NCBI RefSeq assembly: GCF_019844075.1
Contig: NZ_CP081964.1
Location: 2,480,001 to 2,544,000 of the forward strand
Direction of reading: 5' to 3'
Source of the DNA: Curtobacterium sp. TC1
GTDB lineage: Bacteria > Actinomycetota > Actinomycetes > Actinomycetales > Microbacteriaceae
DNA: 64,000 nucleotides
Each line of letters begins with the position of its first letter. Positions within the stretch are counted from its first letter, which is position 1. The position numbers and the translations under genes are program-made. Below are positions 45,133-54,079 of the stretch, in pieces. The notes beneath the pieces are model-generated. The model made no database searches and had not been told where the DNA came from. It was given only the letters and a program-made list of their open reading frames with translations.

Positions 45133-46242
45133 TCACCGGACGGCGGCGCGCCCCAGCTCGATGAGCTCGGTGACCAGCTCGCCGTAGGACACGCCCGACG
45201 CCGCCCAGCAGCGCGGGTACATCGACAGCGGGGTGAACCCGGGCATGGTGTTGACCTCGTTGACGACGAAGCCGTCGTCGGTCAGGAAGCAGTCGACGCG
45301 GGCGAGCCCGGATCCGCCGATGGCCTCGAATGCGCGGGCGCCGATCGACCGGATCTCGTCGGTCTGCGCCTCGGTGAGCGGTGCCGGGCACAGCAGCGAC
45401 TCGTCGCCACCGAGGTACTTCGACGCGAAGTCGTAGAAGCCGTCCTCGGCCACGACGATCTCGCCCGGCAGGCTCGTGCGCGGCACGCCGTCGCGGCCCT
45501 CGAGCACGGCGACCTCGACCTCGCGACCGACGACGCGAGGTTCGACGATCACCTTGGAGTCGTGCTCGAACGCCAGGTCCATCGCGGCACCGAGCGCCTC
45601 GGGGCCGTCGACGCGCGAGACGCCCATGCTCGAACCGGCACGAGCGGGCTTCACGAACAGCGGCCAGCCGTGCGCCGCGACCGCCTCGGCGACGTCGACC
45701 GGGTCGGCCGCCCACTCACGGCGGAGCACGGTGGTCCACGGAGCGACCCGCAGACCGGCGTGCTCGAGGACGGCCTTCGCGACGTGCTTGTCCATCGCCA
45801 GTGCGCTGGCGAGCACGCCGTCACCGACGTACGGCAGACCGGCGATCTCGAGCAGGCCCTGGATCGTGCCGTCCTCGCCGAACGGGCCGTGCAGGATCGG
45901 GAACACCACGTCGACGGCGACGGTCGTGACCGAGCCGTCCGGGTGCGAGACGACGAGTTCGTTCGTCGCCGGCGAGGTCGGGAACGCCACACGCGTGCCG
46001 TTGTCGGGCACGGTCGGCAGCGCGCCATCGCGGATCGCCCACTGCGAGGGGTCGTCGGACTGCAGCGTGAACGCGCCGTCCTTCGTGATGCCGATCGGCA
46101 CGATCTCGTACTCGGTGCGGTCGACGACGTCCATGATGCCGCCGGCGGTCACGCAGCTGATCTCGTGCTCGCTCGAGCGTCCGCCGAACAGGACGGCGAC
46201 GGTGGTCGTGGGAACGTCGGTTCCCTCGGGGATCGTGGGCAC
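45133..46242 (-). CDS. ddl: D-alanine--D-alanine ligase
   Basis: Makes the D-Ala-D-Ala dipeptide of the peptidoglycan stem. ATP-grasp motifs are VAVLFGGRSSEHEIS at the N-terminus, HGPFGEDGTIQGLLE, FVKPARAGSSMGVS, and the metal-site EVNTMPGFTPLSMYP. I use the GTG after AAGGGA (369 residues). An alternative GTG 12 codons upstream overlaps the gpsA stop as GTGA and is also plausible. It is the last gene of the leuC-leuD-murA-plsC-gpsA-ddl run. Confidence 0.95.
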   Translation of the reverse strand: MPTIPEGTDVPTTTVAVLFGGRSSEHEISCVTAGGIMDVVDRTEYEIVPIGITKDGAFTLQSDDPSQWAIRDGALPTVPDNGTRVAFPTSPATNELVVSHPDGSVTTVAVDVVFPILHGPFGEDGTIQGLLEIAGLPYVGDGVLASALAMDKHVAKAVLEHAGLRVAPWTTVLRREWAADPVDVAEAVAAHGWPLFVKPARAGSSMGVSRVDGPEALGAAMDLAFEHDSKVIVEPRVVGREVEVAVLEGRDGVPRTSLPGEIVVAEDGFYDFASKYLGGDESLLCPAPLTEAQTDEIRSIGARAFEAIGGSGLARVDCFLTDDGFVVNEVNTMPGFTPLSMYPRCWAASGVSYGELVTELIELGRAAVR

Positions 46243-46274
46243 GGGAGTCCCTTCGTGACTCGGTGCGGGACCGG

Positions 46275-47288
46275 TCACTCGCCCTGGGGCTCGTCGGTCT
46301 CGGTGAGGTGCGGCGCGATGTTGCGCGGATCGAGCCTACCGGCGAGGACCTCGCCGACCTGGCTGACGATGGGCATGTCGACGCCGTTCGCGGCCGCGAG
46401 CTCGAGGATCGGCGCGACGGACGCCAGGCCCTCGGCGGTCTGGTTCATCTGCCGGACGACCTCGTCGAAGCGGTACCCCTGCCCGAGCAGGCGCCCGGCG
46501 GTGTTGTTCCGGGACAGCGGCGACTGACAGGTGGCGATGAGGTCGCCGAGGCCCGCGAGGCCGGAGAGGGTCGACGGCTGCGCGCCGAGCGACACCGCGA
46601 ACTCGGTCATCTCGGCGAGCCCGCGCGTGATGATCGACGCCTTGGTGTTCTCGCCGTAGCCGACGCCGTCGACGATGCCGATCGCCACGGCGATGAGGTT
46701 CTTCAGCACGCCGCCGAACTCGGTGCCGATGACGTCGGTGTTGATGAACGACCGGAAGTACGGGTTGGTCGCGACGGCGGCGACGGCGGTCGCGGTCTCC
46801 ACGCTCGACGACGACACCACGGCAGCGGTCGGCTGCCGACGGGCGATCTCGAGCGCCAGGTTCGGCCCGCTCGCCACGGCGATGCGGTCCTGGTCGATGC
46901 CGAGCCCCTGGAGCAGGACCTCGCTCATCCGCAGGCCGGTGCTCTTCTCGACGCCCTTCATCAGGCTGACCACGGGCACACCGGCCGGCAGGAGCTCGCG
47001 GATCGCGTCGAGGTTCGAGCGCAGGGTCTGCGACGGCACCGACACGTACACCTGGGTGGCGCCGTCGAGGACCTGCTCGAGCGACGTCGACGCGGTCAGG
47101 GTGCGGGGCAGGTTGATGCCGGGCAGGTAGTCGGAGTTCCGCTTCGTCTCGGTGATCTCGCGGGCGACTTCGGGCCGACGGGCCCACACCACGGTGGAGG
47201 CACCGCCCTCGGCGAGCACCTTCGCGAACGTGGTGCCCCAGCTGCCGGCGCCGATGACGGCGACACGGGGCTTGTCGGTCGACTGCAT
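46275..47288 (-). CDS. gpsA: Glycerol-3-phosphate dehydrogenase [NAD(P)+]
   Basis: Reduces dihydroxyacetone phosphate to glycerol 3-phosphate for phospholipid synthesis. The 337 residues have the dinucleotide fold VAVIGAGSWGTTFA, MKGVEKSTG, the catalytic Lys in FGGVLKNLIAVAIG, and NTKASIITRGLAEM. The chosen ATG gives a standard-length enzyme; the frame extends 29 codons upstream to a TTG overlapping the end of plsC. Its neighbour plsC uses its product. Confidence 0.94.
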   Translation of the reverse strand: MQSTDKPRVAVIGAGSWGTTFAKVLAEGGASTVVWARRPEVAREITETKRNSDYLPGINLPRTLTASTSLEQVLDGATQVYVSVPSQTLRSNLDAIRELLPAGVPVVSLMKGVEKSTGLRMSEVLLQGLGIDQDRIAVASGPNLALEIARRQPTAAVVSSSSVETATAVAAVATNPYFRSFINTDVIGTEFGGVLKNLIAVAIGIVDGVGYGENTKASIITRGLAEMTEFAVSLGAQPSTLSGLAGLGDLIATCQSPLSRNNTAGRLLGQGYRFDEVVRQMNQTAEGLASVAPILELAAANGVDMPIVSQVGEVLAGRLDPRNIAPHLTETDEPQGE

Positions 47289-47367
47289 CACCACCCGGAT
47301 CGCGGCGGTGTCGAAGGCCCCCGGCGCTGCTGCGACGGGGTCGGGACGATCGTCGTGCGGGCGGAGG

Positions 47368-48276
47368 TCACTCAAACCGGCCGGTCTCCTTCTGGTTGTT
47401 CGCCGCCGGGTCCCAGCGGGTGGTCGGGGCCTGCTCGCCGCGCAGCTGCTCGAGCAGGGCGGTGATGTGCTGCATGAGCACCTCGGTGGCCTCGACGAGC
47501 ATCTGCTGGTCGATCGGCCGGCCGCGGTAGGCGGACAGGTCGACGGGGTCGCCGACGATGACGTCCACGCGCGAACGCGGGAACAGGCGGAGCTTGTTCG
47601 AGTACCGCGCCATGATGCCCTGCGTGCCCCAGTGGGCCATCGGGATCAGCGGCACGTCGTTCTCGAGCGCGATGCGGACGGCACCGGTCTTGCCGCGCAT
47701 CGGCCACAGGTCGGGGTCGCGGGTGAGCGTGCCCTCGGGGTAGACGATGATCGCCCCGCCCTGTTCGATGAGCGACCGACCGCCGCCGAGCGGATCGCTC
47801 AACCGGGTGCGGCCGGAGCGCTCGACCGGGATCTGCCCCATGCCGGACATCAGCTTGCCGAACACGGGCACCTTGAACAACGACGCCTTGGCCAGGAACC
47901 GCGGCGCACGCCGGCTCAGGTACACGGCGGTGCCGACGACCAGCGGGTCGATGTTCGTGAAGTGGTTCGGCGCGAGCACGAACGCACCGTCCGCCGGCAG
48001 ACGGTTGGGGCCGTACCAGTGGTAGTTCGACGAGAACCGGAACGTCGGGATCACGATCGAGGCCACGATGCGGAACGCGGGGTTGAGCTCCCCGCGCTTC
48101 CACCGCCGTCCACGCACCGGCAAGCCGGTCGCGACCTGCGTACCGGACGCACCCCGGGCCTCCAGGCCGTCGGCCGGACGCGACGGGCCGTCACCCGGAC
48201 GCGACGGGCCGTCACCCGGACGCGACGGGCCGTCACCCGGACGCGACGGACCGTCACCCGGCTGCGGAACCGACAC
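47368..48276 (-). CDS. plsC: 1-acylglycerol-3-phosphate acyltransferase
   Basis: Acylates lysophosphatidic acid. The acyltransferase motifs are APNHFTNIDPLV (HX4D), the P-E-G-T box in IVYPEGTLTRD, and a downstream IPMAHWGTQG. The 302-residue protein begins with about 35 residues made of tandem PGDGPSR repeats, encoded by 21-bp direct repeats, before the basic VRGRRWKRGE that precedes the membrane-associated domain. The start GTG lies five bp past the murA stop. Translation could begin later without harming the enzyme. Confidence 0.9.
   Translation of the reverse strand: MSVPQPGDGPSRPGDGPSRPGDGPSRPGDGPSRPADGLEARGASGTQVATGLPVRGRRWKRGELNPAFRIVASIVIPTFRFSSNYHWYGPNRLPADGAFVLAPNHFTNIDPLVVGTAVYLSRRAPRFLAKASLFKVPVFGKLMSGMGQIPVERSGRTRLSDPLGGGRSLIEQGGAIIVYPEGTLTRDPDLWPMRGKTGAVRIALENDVPLIPMAHWGTQGIMARYSNKLRLFPRSRVDVIVGDPVDLSAYRGRPIDQQMLVEATEVLMQHITALLEQLRGEQAPTTRWDPAANNQKETGRFE
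48175..48260. repeat. 21-bp tandem repeat in plsC
   Basis: Four nearly identical 21-bp units (CGGACGCGACGGGCCGTCAC plus one base) encode the PGDGPSR heptads of the PlsC N-terminus. Units differ at one or two positions. The length is a multiple of three, so copy-number change keeps the frame. Confidence 0.9.
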
Positions 48277-48281
48277 CGCGA

Positions 48282-49649
48282 CTAACCCGCGAAGTCGAAG
48301 TCGGCGCCCAGCTTCCGCAGCTTCGGGATGAAGTGCTCGTAGCCGCGGCTGATGATGCCGACGTTCGTGATGTGGGACTCGCCGTCGGCGGTCAGCGCCG
48401 CGATGAGGTGGCTGAAGCCACCGCGCAGGTCGGGGACCCGGACGTTCGCCGCGTGCAGCGTGGTGGGGCCGGTGATGACGGCGGCCTGCTCGAACGGGCG
48501 ACGGGCGACACGGCGGTCGTGCCCGGGCAGCCCCTCCTTGTGGACGACGATGTCGGCGCCCATCTCGTTCAGCGCGTCGGTGAAGCCGAAGCGGTTCTCG
48601 TACACGGTCTCGTGCACGATGCTCTGCCCCTCGGCCTGGGTCAGTGCGACGACGAGCGGCTGCTGCCAGTCGGTCATGAAGCCGGGGTGCACGTCGGTCT
48701 CGATGACGACGGGCTTGAGGGTGTCGCGCTCCCGGTAGAACCGGATGCCGTCCTCCTGCACGTCGAAGCCGCCGCCGACCTTGCGGAAGACGTTGAGGAA
48801 CGTCATGAGCTCCTGCTGGTTCGCCCCCTCGACGAAGATGTCGCCGTCGGTGGCGAGCGCGGCGGAGGCCCAGCTGGCGGCCTCGTTGCGGTCGTTGATC
48901 GCACGGTGCGTGTACCCGCGGAGCGACTCGACGCCCTCGATGAAGATCACGCGGTTCGGCTCGACGGACACGATCGCGCCCATCTTCTGCAGGATCGCGA
49001 TGAGGTCCATGATCTCGGGCTCGATCGCCGCGTTCCGAAGTTCCGTGACGCCGGTCGCCAGGACGGACGACAGCAGGACCTGCTCGGTCGCGCCGACACT
49101 CGGGTACGGCAGCTCGATGGACGCGCCCTTCAGCCCGTCCGGGGCCGTCAGGTGTATGCCGTTGACCTGCTTGTCGACGACCGCACCCATCGCGCGCAGT
49201 GCGTCGAGGTGGAAGTCGATCGGGCGGTCGCCGATGCGGCAGCCACCGAGGTCGGGGATGAACGCCTCGCCGAGCTTGTGCAGCAGCGGGCCGCAGAACA
49301 GGATCGGGATGCGGCTCGAGCCGGCGTGGGCGTCGATCTCGGCGAAGTGCGCCGACTCGACGTTGGACGGGTCGAGGATGAGTTCGCCTCGTGCAGGATC
49401 GGTGATGCGCACGCCGTGCACCTCGAGCAGGCCGCGCACGACCTTGACGTCGGAGATGTCCGGGACGTCCTTGAGGATCGACGGGGTGTCACCGAGCAGC
49501 GACGCCACCATGGCCTTGGTCGCGAGGTTCTTCGCCCCACGGACCTCGATGCGCCCCACGAGCGGCTTGCCCCCGCGGATGACGATCTCGTCCGACTTGA
49601 GGCCCACGCGCGCCCCTGCGGCTGCTGCGTCCTGTACGAGAGAGTTCAC
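48282..49649 (-). CDS. murA: UDP-N-acetylglucosamine 1-carboxyvinyltransferase
   Basis: First committed step of peptidoglycan synthesis. The 455 residues include the catalytic Lys-Asn in RGAKNLATKAM and the loop Cys in LGGCRIGDRPID, so fosfomycin sensitivity at the target is expected. GSSRIPILFCGPLL and the C-terminal DLRGGFSHLIAA are typical. I take the GTG that overlaps the leuD stop (TAGTG); a TTG ten codons upstream is the alternative. Confidence 0.94.
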   Translation of the reverse strand: MNSLVQDAAAAGARVGLKSDEIVIRGGKPLVGRIEVRGAKNLATKAMVASLLGDTPSILKDVPDISDVKVVRGLLEVHGVRITDPARGELILDPSNVESAHFAEIDAHAGSSRIPILFCGPLLHKLGEAFIPDLGGCRIGDRPIDFHLDALRAMGAVVDKQVNGIHLTAPDGLKGASIELPYPSVGATEQVLLSSVLATGVTELRNAAIEPEIMDLIAILQKMGAIVSVEPNRVIFIEGVESLRGYTHRAINDRNEAASWASAALATDGDIFVEGANQQELMTFLNVFRKVGGGFDVQEDGIRFYRERDTLKPVVIETDVHPGFMTDWQQPLVVALTQAEGQSIVHETVYENRFGFTDALNEMGADIVVHKEGLPGHDRRVARRPFEQAAVITGPTTLHAANVRVPDLRGGFSHLIAALTADGESHITNVGIISRGYEHFIPKLRKLGADFDFAG

Positions 49650-50245
49650 TACTTCACCGGCAATGTCTTCGGCCGCCAACTGGAGCGGCGGGATTCGAAC
49701 TCCGTGATCGAGGTCTCGTCACGGAGGGTGAGCCCGATGTCGTCGAGCCCTTCCATCAACCGCCAACGAGTGTAAGCGTCGATCTCGAAGGGGACGTCCA
49801 CATCCCCGAGCGACACGCGCTGCGCCACCAGGTCGACCGTCGCCTCGATCCCCGGGTTCGCCTCGATGGCGGCCCACAGGCGCTCGACTTCCGATTCGGT
49901 CACGATCGCGGTGACCAGGCCCTGCTTGCCCGCGTTGCCCTTGAAGATGTCCGCGAAGCGGGGCGAGACGACGACCGCGAAGCCGAAGTCGCGGAGCGCC
50001 CAGACCGCGTGCTCACGCGACGAACCGGTGCCGAAGTCCGGGCCCGCCACGAGCACCTTCGCGCCCTGGAACTCGGGCTGGTTCAGCACGAACGCGGGGT
50101 CCTGCCGCCAGCCGGAGAACAGGGCGTCCTCGAAGCCGGTCTTCGTGACGCGCTTGAGGTAGACCGCGGGGATGATCTGGTCAGTGTCGACGTTCGACCG
50201 CTTGAGCGGGGCGGCGATGCCGGTGACGGTGGTGATCTTGTCCAT
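49649..50245 (-). CDS. leuD: 3-isopropylmalate dehydratase small subunit
   Basis: With LeuC isomerises 2-isopropylmalate to 3-isopropylmalate in leucine synthesis. The 198 residues contain [34 protein letters not shown] and [14 protein letters not shown]. The ATG shares one base with the leuC stop (TGATG) and the stop overlaps the murA start, linking amino-acid and cell-wall genes in one run. Confidence 0.96.
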   Translation of the reverse strand: MDKITTVTGIAAPLKRSNVDTDQIIPAVYLKRVTKTGFEDALFSGWRQDPAFVLNQPEFQGAKVLVAGPDFGTGSSREHAVWALRDFGFAVVVSPRFADIFKGNAGKQGLVTAIVTESEVERLWAAIEANPGIEATVDLVAQRVSLGDVDVPFEIDAYTRWRLMEGLDDIGLTLRDETSITEFESRRSSWRPKTLPVK

Positions 50246-51714
50246 CAGAAGGTCCCCTCGGTGGTCGTGCTGGTCGCGGCGGCGCTCGTCGCGGCGGCGA
50301 TCTCGTCGTCGGTCGCCAGGTCCCACGGGCTGGACAGCGTGCCGCGGATCGCGGTGGCGGCGGCGACGAGCGGCGACACCAGGTGGGTGCGGCCGCCCTT
50401 GCCCTGGCGCCCCTCGAAGTTGCGGTTCGAGGTGCTGGCGCAGCGCTCCCCCGGCGCGAGCTGGTCGGGGTTCATGCCGAGGCACATCGAGCACCCGGCG
50501 AACCGCCACTCGGCCCCGAACTCCTTGATCACGACGTCGAGCCCCTCGGCCTCGGCCTCGAGCCGCACGCGTGCGGACCCCGGCACGACCATGACGCGGA
50601 CGCCGGGGGCCTTCTCGCGCCCCTGGATGATCGACGCGAAGGCCCGCAGGTCCTCGATGCGCGAGTTCGTGCACGAGCCCATGAACACCGCGTCGACGGC
50701 GATGTCCTTCATCGGGGTGCCGGCGGCGATGTCCATGTACTCCAGCGCCCGCTGCGCCGCGGCCTGGTCGTTCGGGTCGCTGTAGCTCGCGGGGTCCGGC
50801 ACGCGCTCGGACAGCGAGACGCCCTGGCCGGGGTTCGTGCCCCAGGTGACGAAGGGCTCGAGCTCGTCGGCGTCGATGAAGACCTCGGCGTCGAAGACGG
50901 CATCGTCGTCGGTCGCCAGGGTGTCCCAGTACGCGACGGCGTCGTCCCAGTCCTGACCGGTCGGCGCGTGGTCGCGGCCCTGCACGTAGTCGTAGGTGGT
51001 CTGGTCGGGGGCGACCATGCCGGCGCGGGCACCGGCCTCGATCGACATGTTGCAGATCGTCATCCGGCCCTCCATCGAGAGCGCGCGGATCGCGGAGCCG
51101 CGGTACTCGAGCACGTAGCCCTGTCCGCCGCCGGTCCCGATCTTCGCGATGACCGCCAGGATGATGTCCTTCGCGGTGACGCCCGGACGCAGCGTGCCCT
51201 CGACCGTGATCGCCATCGTCTTGAACGGCTTCAGCGGCAGGGTCTGCGTCGCCAGCACGTGCTCGACCTCGGAGGTGCCGATGCCGAACGCCATCGCCCC
51301 GAACGCGCCGTGGGTGCTCGTGTGCGAGTCGCCGCAGACGACGGTGATGCCGGGCATCGTCAGGCCGAGCTGCGGACCGACGACGTGCACGATCCCCTGC
51401 TCCTTGTCACCGAGCGAGTGCAGGCGGACGCCGAACTCCGCGCAGTTGCGGCGCAGGGTCTCGATCTGGGTGCGGCTCGTCGGGTCCGCGATGGGGCGGT
51501 CGATGGCGAGCGTCGGGGTGTTGTGGTCCTCGGTCGCGATCGTCAGGTCGAGGCGGCGCACGGGGCGGCCGGCCTGGCGCAGACCGTCGAACGCCTGCGG
51601 ACTCGTGACCTCGTGCACGAGGTGGAGGTCGATGTAGAGGAGGTCCGGCTTGCCGTCCTCGCCCTTGACCACGACGTGGTCGTCCCACACCTTCTCGGCG
51701 AGCGTCCTACCCAT
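50245..51714 (-). CDS. leuC: 3-isopropylmalate dehydratase large subunit
   Basis: Aconitase-family subunit carrying the 4Fe-4S cluster. Cluster cysteines are present in [24 protein letters not shown] and [13 protein letters not shown]. The 489-residue length is usual. The start [15 protein letters not shown] follows GAGGGAG. A TTGGTATACCAA palindrome lies about 90 bp upstream in the divergent region shared with the FUSC gene. Confidence 0.96.
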   Translation of the reverse strand: MGRTLAEKVWDDHVVVKGEDGKPDLLYIDLHLVHEVTSPQAFDGLRQAGRPVRRLDLTIATEDHNTPTLAIDRPIADPTSRTQIETLRRNCAEFGVRLHSLGDKEQGIVHVVGPQLGLTMPGITVVCGDSHTSTHGAFGAMAFGIGTSEVEHVLATQTLPLKPFKTMAITVEGTLRPGVTAKDIILAVIAKIGTGGGQGYVLEYRGSAIRALSMEGRMTICNMSIEAGARAGMVAPDQTTYDYVQGRDHAPTGQDWDDAVAYWDTLATDDDAVFDAEVFIDADELEPFVTWGTNPGQGVSLSERVPDPASYSDPNDQAAAQRALEYMDIAAGTPMKDIAVDAVFMGSCTNSRIEDLRAFASIIQGREKAPGVRVMVVPGSARVRLEAEAEGLDVVIKEFGAEWRFAGCSMCLGMNPDQLAPGERCASTSNRNFEGRQGKGGRTHLVSPLVAAATAIRGTLSSPWDLATDDEIAAATSAAATSTTTEGTF

Positions 51715-51804
51715 GAGCTCGACTCCCTCGTTCTCGTCGTCCGGCACCGCTGGTGCGGCGCTGCGGTCACCGCTGACGCGGTGCGATCCGCCGACTCTAC
51801 CAGG

Positions 51805-51816
51805 TTGGTATACCAA
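51805..51816. promoter_or_regulatory. Palindromic operator candidate between leuC and FUSC gene
   Basis: TTGGTATACCAA is a perfect 12-bp palindrome and the most AT-rich motif in the divergent promoter region. It could bind a dimeric regulator acting on leuCD, on the FUSC gene, or on both. The regulator is not in this window. Confidence 0.5.
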
Positions 51817-51907
51817 TGCGGGCCGCGGTCGTCACGTGGTGCGGCGGGCGACCGGGAGGCCCGTGGCGACGCCCCGACACCCGTCGCGGTGGGAAGATGG
51901 TCGGGAC

Positions 51908-52975
51908 ATGACGACACCTGCGCACTCGACCCGGACGATCAACCTCGAGGGCGCAGCACGCGCAGCGATCGCAGGTGGTGCCCCCTTGGCGCTGCTCATC
52001 GCCCTCGGGATGCCGGGCTACGCCGCGTTCGCGATGTTCGCCGGTTTCACCGCGATCTTCGGAGCGACCGAGCCGTACCGGCAACGGGCCGTGACCACCG
52101 GCGTGGCGGGTGCCCTGCAGACGCTGTGCATGTTCGCCGGCATCGGCGTCGCCCTGGACGACTCCCCGCTCTGGTTGCAGGCGACGGGGCTCGTCGTGGT
52201 GATCGTCGTCGCGGTCTGCACCCTGTCGACGCTCCGGACGATCCCCGCGCAGCCGATCTTCCCGGTGTTCGCGTTCGTGGTCTCCGCACTCGTGCCGGTG
52301 CGCCCCGCCGACGTCCCCCTCGTGGCGACGATCATCGTCTGCTCGGTCGTCTGGGCGTGGCTCGTCGCGATGTCCGGTTTCGTCCTGCGGCGGGTCCTGC
52401 ACCCGCGCGCCCCGCACCGGTTCCGACCGCTCGCGCCCCGCAAGGAGCGCAGCCTCGGCATCCTCCGCACGGCTGCGCTGTGGGAGACCGTGGCGCTCAA
52501 CGTCGTGGGGTCGCTCGTCGCCGGAGCGGTGGCGTCGACCATCCCGTGGCTCGGGCACCCGTACTGGGCCGTCATCGCCGTGGTGTCGACCCTGCCCGCG
52601 CTCCGCCAGCGGCACACCGTGGTCCGGGCGTTCCAGCGCTTCATCGGCACGATCGGCGGCACCGTCATCGCCGTCGGGGTCCTGCTGCTCGAGCCGTCGG
52701 CGTGGTGGATCGTCGTCATCGCCGTCGTGGGGCAGTTCTTCGCGGAGATCTTCGTGGCCCGGAACTACGCCGTCTGCCTGCTGTTCCTGACCCCGCTCGC
52801 CCTCGCCGTGTCGTGGCTGAGCCTGCCCGAGGCGCCGGAGCTGCTCGCGCTCGACCGCGTCGCGCAGACCACCCTCGGCGCGCTCGTCAGCGTCGGGCTG
52901 CTGGTCGTGGGGCGGCAGGTCGAGCGCCGGCGCGGGCGTCCGCTCGGCGCGACGAGCGCGATCCGGACCGTCTGA
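51908..52975 (+). CDS. FUSC-family membrane protein
   Basis: A 355-residue protein with about ten hydrophobic helices arranged as two similar halves, each beginning with a helix rich in small residues (residues 18-60 and 200-240), separated by a basic cytosolic stretch (HPRAPHRFRPLAPRKERS). This matches the FUSC/aromatic acid exporter-like membrane domain, without the large soluble domain of plant ALMT or E. coli AaeB. The substrate is unknown. It is divergent from leuC and ends at a family-B terminator. Confidence 0.75.
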   Translation: MTTPAHSTRTINLEGAARAAIAGGAPLALLIALGMPGYAAFAMFAGFTAIFGATEPYRQRAVTTGVAGALQTLCMFAGIGVALDDSPLWLQATGLVVVIVVAVCTLSTLRTIPAQPIFPVFAFVVSALVPVRPADVPLVATIIVCSVVWAWLVAMSGFVLRRVLHPRAPHRFRPLAPRKERSLGILRTAALWETVALNVVGSLVAGAVASTIPWLGHPYWAVIAVVSTLPALRQRHTVVRAFQRFIGTIGGTVIAVGVLLLEPSAWWIVVIAVVGQFFAEIFVARNYAVCLLFLTPLALAVSWLSLPEAPELLALDRVAQTTLGALVSVGLLVVGRQVERRRGRPLGATSAIRTV

Positions 52976-53006
52976 CGCGGGTCGTTCCGGGCGTACCCGG
53001 TCGTTC

Positions 53007-53045
53007 CGGGCGTACCTGGTCGTTCTTTCCGACCAGGTACGCCCG
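53007..53045. terminator. Family-B terminator, copy 2
   Basis: A 16-bp perfect stem on the CGGGCGTACCTGGTCG sequence with a TTCTTTC loop lies between the converging FUSC and phosphatase genes. An extra partial copy of the left arm precedes it at 52988-53006, a small tandem duplication. Confidence 0.8.
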
Positions 53046-53087
53046 ATCCCACCGACCATCGCGCACGTTCGGGGAAAGAACGTGCGG

Positions 53088-53693
53088 TCAGTCGCGGGGC
53101 TGGATGTTCCAGGCGTCGATGACCGGGCGGCCGTGCTCGTAGCCGAGGACGCTGACCGATGCGGTCCCGAGCTTCAGCACGGCACCGTCCTGCGGCGCGA
53201 GCCGGATCCACGCGGCACCGAGGGCCCGCAGCACGTGGCCGTGGGCGATGAACACGGCGTCCTGCCCCTCGGCGAGCACCGGGCGGGCACGGTTCAGGAT
53301 GCGCTCGACGCGGACCCGGACCTCGGCGGCGTTCTCACCGGGGGTGTCACCGGCGGGCACCCCGTCGGTCCAGAGGTCCCACGGCCCGTGGCGCAGCACC
53401 TTGATCTGCGGGGTGGTGAGTCCCTCGTAGGCGCCGTAGTCCCACTCGTACAGGTCCTCGTCGAGCTCGGGGTCGACGCCGATCAGGTGCGCGGTGTCAC
53501 GCGCACGCTGCAGCGGGCTCGACAGGGCCAGCGCGAACGAACGGTCGGCGAGGTACCGGCCCGCGCGCTTCGCCTGCTCGACACCGTTCTCCGTCAGCGG
53601 GATGTCGGTGCGACCGGTGTGCTGCCCGCTCTTCGACCACTCCGTCTCTCCGTGACGGACGAGGACGAGTTCGCCGGGGCGTTCCGAGGTCAT
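53088..53693 (-). CDS. Histidine phosphatase (phosphoglycerate mutase-like)
   Basis: A 201-residue member of the histidine phosphatase superfamily. The RHG motif is LVLVRHGETEWS near residue 11, with supporting Arg in SSPLQRARDTA, Glu in DLYEWDYGAYEGL, and the second His in FIAHGHVLRAL. It may be a broad phosphatase or sugar-phosphate phosphatase. A true glycolytic mutase is less likely given the short length. The ATG overlaps the upstream crcB stop (ATGA). Confidence 0.85.
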   Translation of the reverse strand: MTSERPGELVLVRHGETEWSKSGQHTGRTDIPLTENGVEQAKRAGRYLADRSFALALSSPLQRARDTAHLIGVDPELDEDLYEWDYGAYEGLTTPQIKVLRHGPWDLWTDGVPAGDTPGENAAEVRVRVERILNRARPVLAEGQDAVFIAHGHVLRALGAAWIRLAPQDGAVLKLGTASVSVLGYEHGRPVIDAWNIQPRD

Positions 53694-54079
53694 GAGTTCC
53701 TTCCGATCCAGAGGCCGAGCGCGGCTGCGCCGACCGAGACGACGAGCATCCCGAGGCCGTGCAGGACGGCGAGCCGGGGCTTGCCGGATCGGAGGAGCTG
53801 GACGGTCTCGACGCTCGCCGTCGAGAACGTCGTGTACCCACCCATCATGCCCGTCCCGAGCACCGCGACCGCCGGGAGCGGGATCGTGCCGGCCTGCCCG
53901 AGGCCGGTGAGCAGGCCCAGGACGAGCGAGCCGGTGACGTTGATCAGGACCGTGCCGAGGGGGAACCCGGTGATCCGGGAGCCGGACGTGCGCGCCTTGA
54001 CGAGTCCGTCCAGCAGGAACCGGAGCGCGGCACCGACTCCGCCGCCGACGGCGACGAGCAGCAGGTCGAGCGGGTTCAC
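53690..54079 (-). CDS. crcB: Fluoride channel subunit CrcB/Fluc (second)
   Basis: A 129-residue membrane protein with four predicted helices. Conserved channel features are VLINVTGSLVLGL with the pore Asn, and GMMGGYTTFSTASVE containing the central Na-site and the TTFS motif. Its GTG start overlaps the stop of the first crcB gene (GTGA). Paired crcB genes usually form a heterodimeric Fluc channel exporting F- passively. Confidence 0.92.
   Translation of the reverse strand: MNPLDLLLVAVGGGVGAALRFLLDGLVKARTSGSRITGFPLGTVLINVTGSLVLGLLTGLGQAGTIPLPAVAVLGTGMMGGYTTFSTASVETVQLLRSGKPRLAVLHGLGMLVVSVGAAALGLWIGRNS

Noticed and set aside
48175..48260. Regular repeats considered as a CRISPR array
   Set aside because: Units are 21 bp, contiguous without spacers, in frame inside plsC, and no cas genes are present.
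51908..52975. FUSC-family protein considered as the LtbR/NdgR-type leuCD regulator expected next to leuC
   Set aside because: It is a multi-helix membrane protein without any DNA-binding motif.
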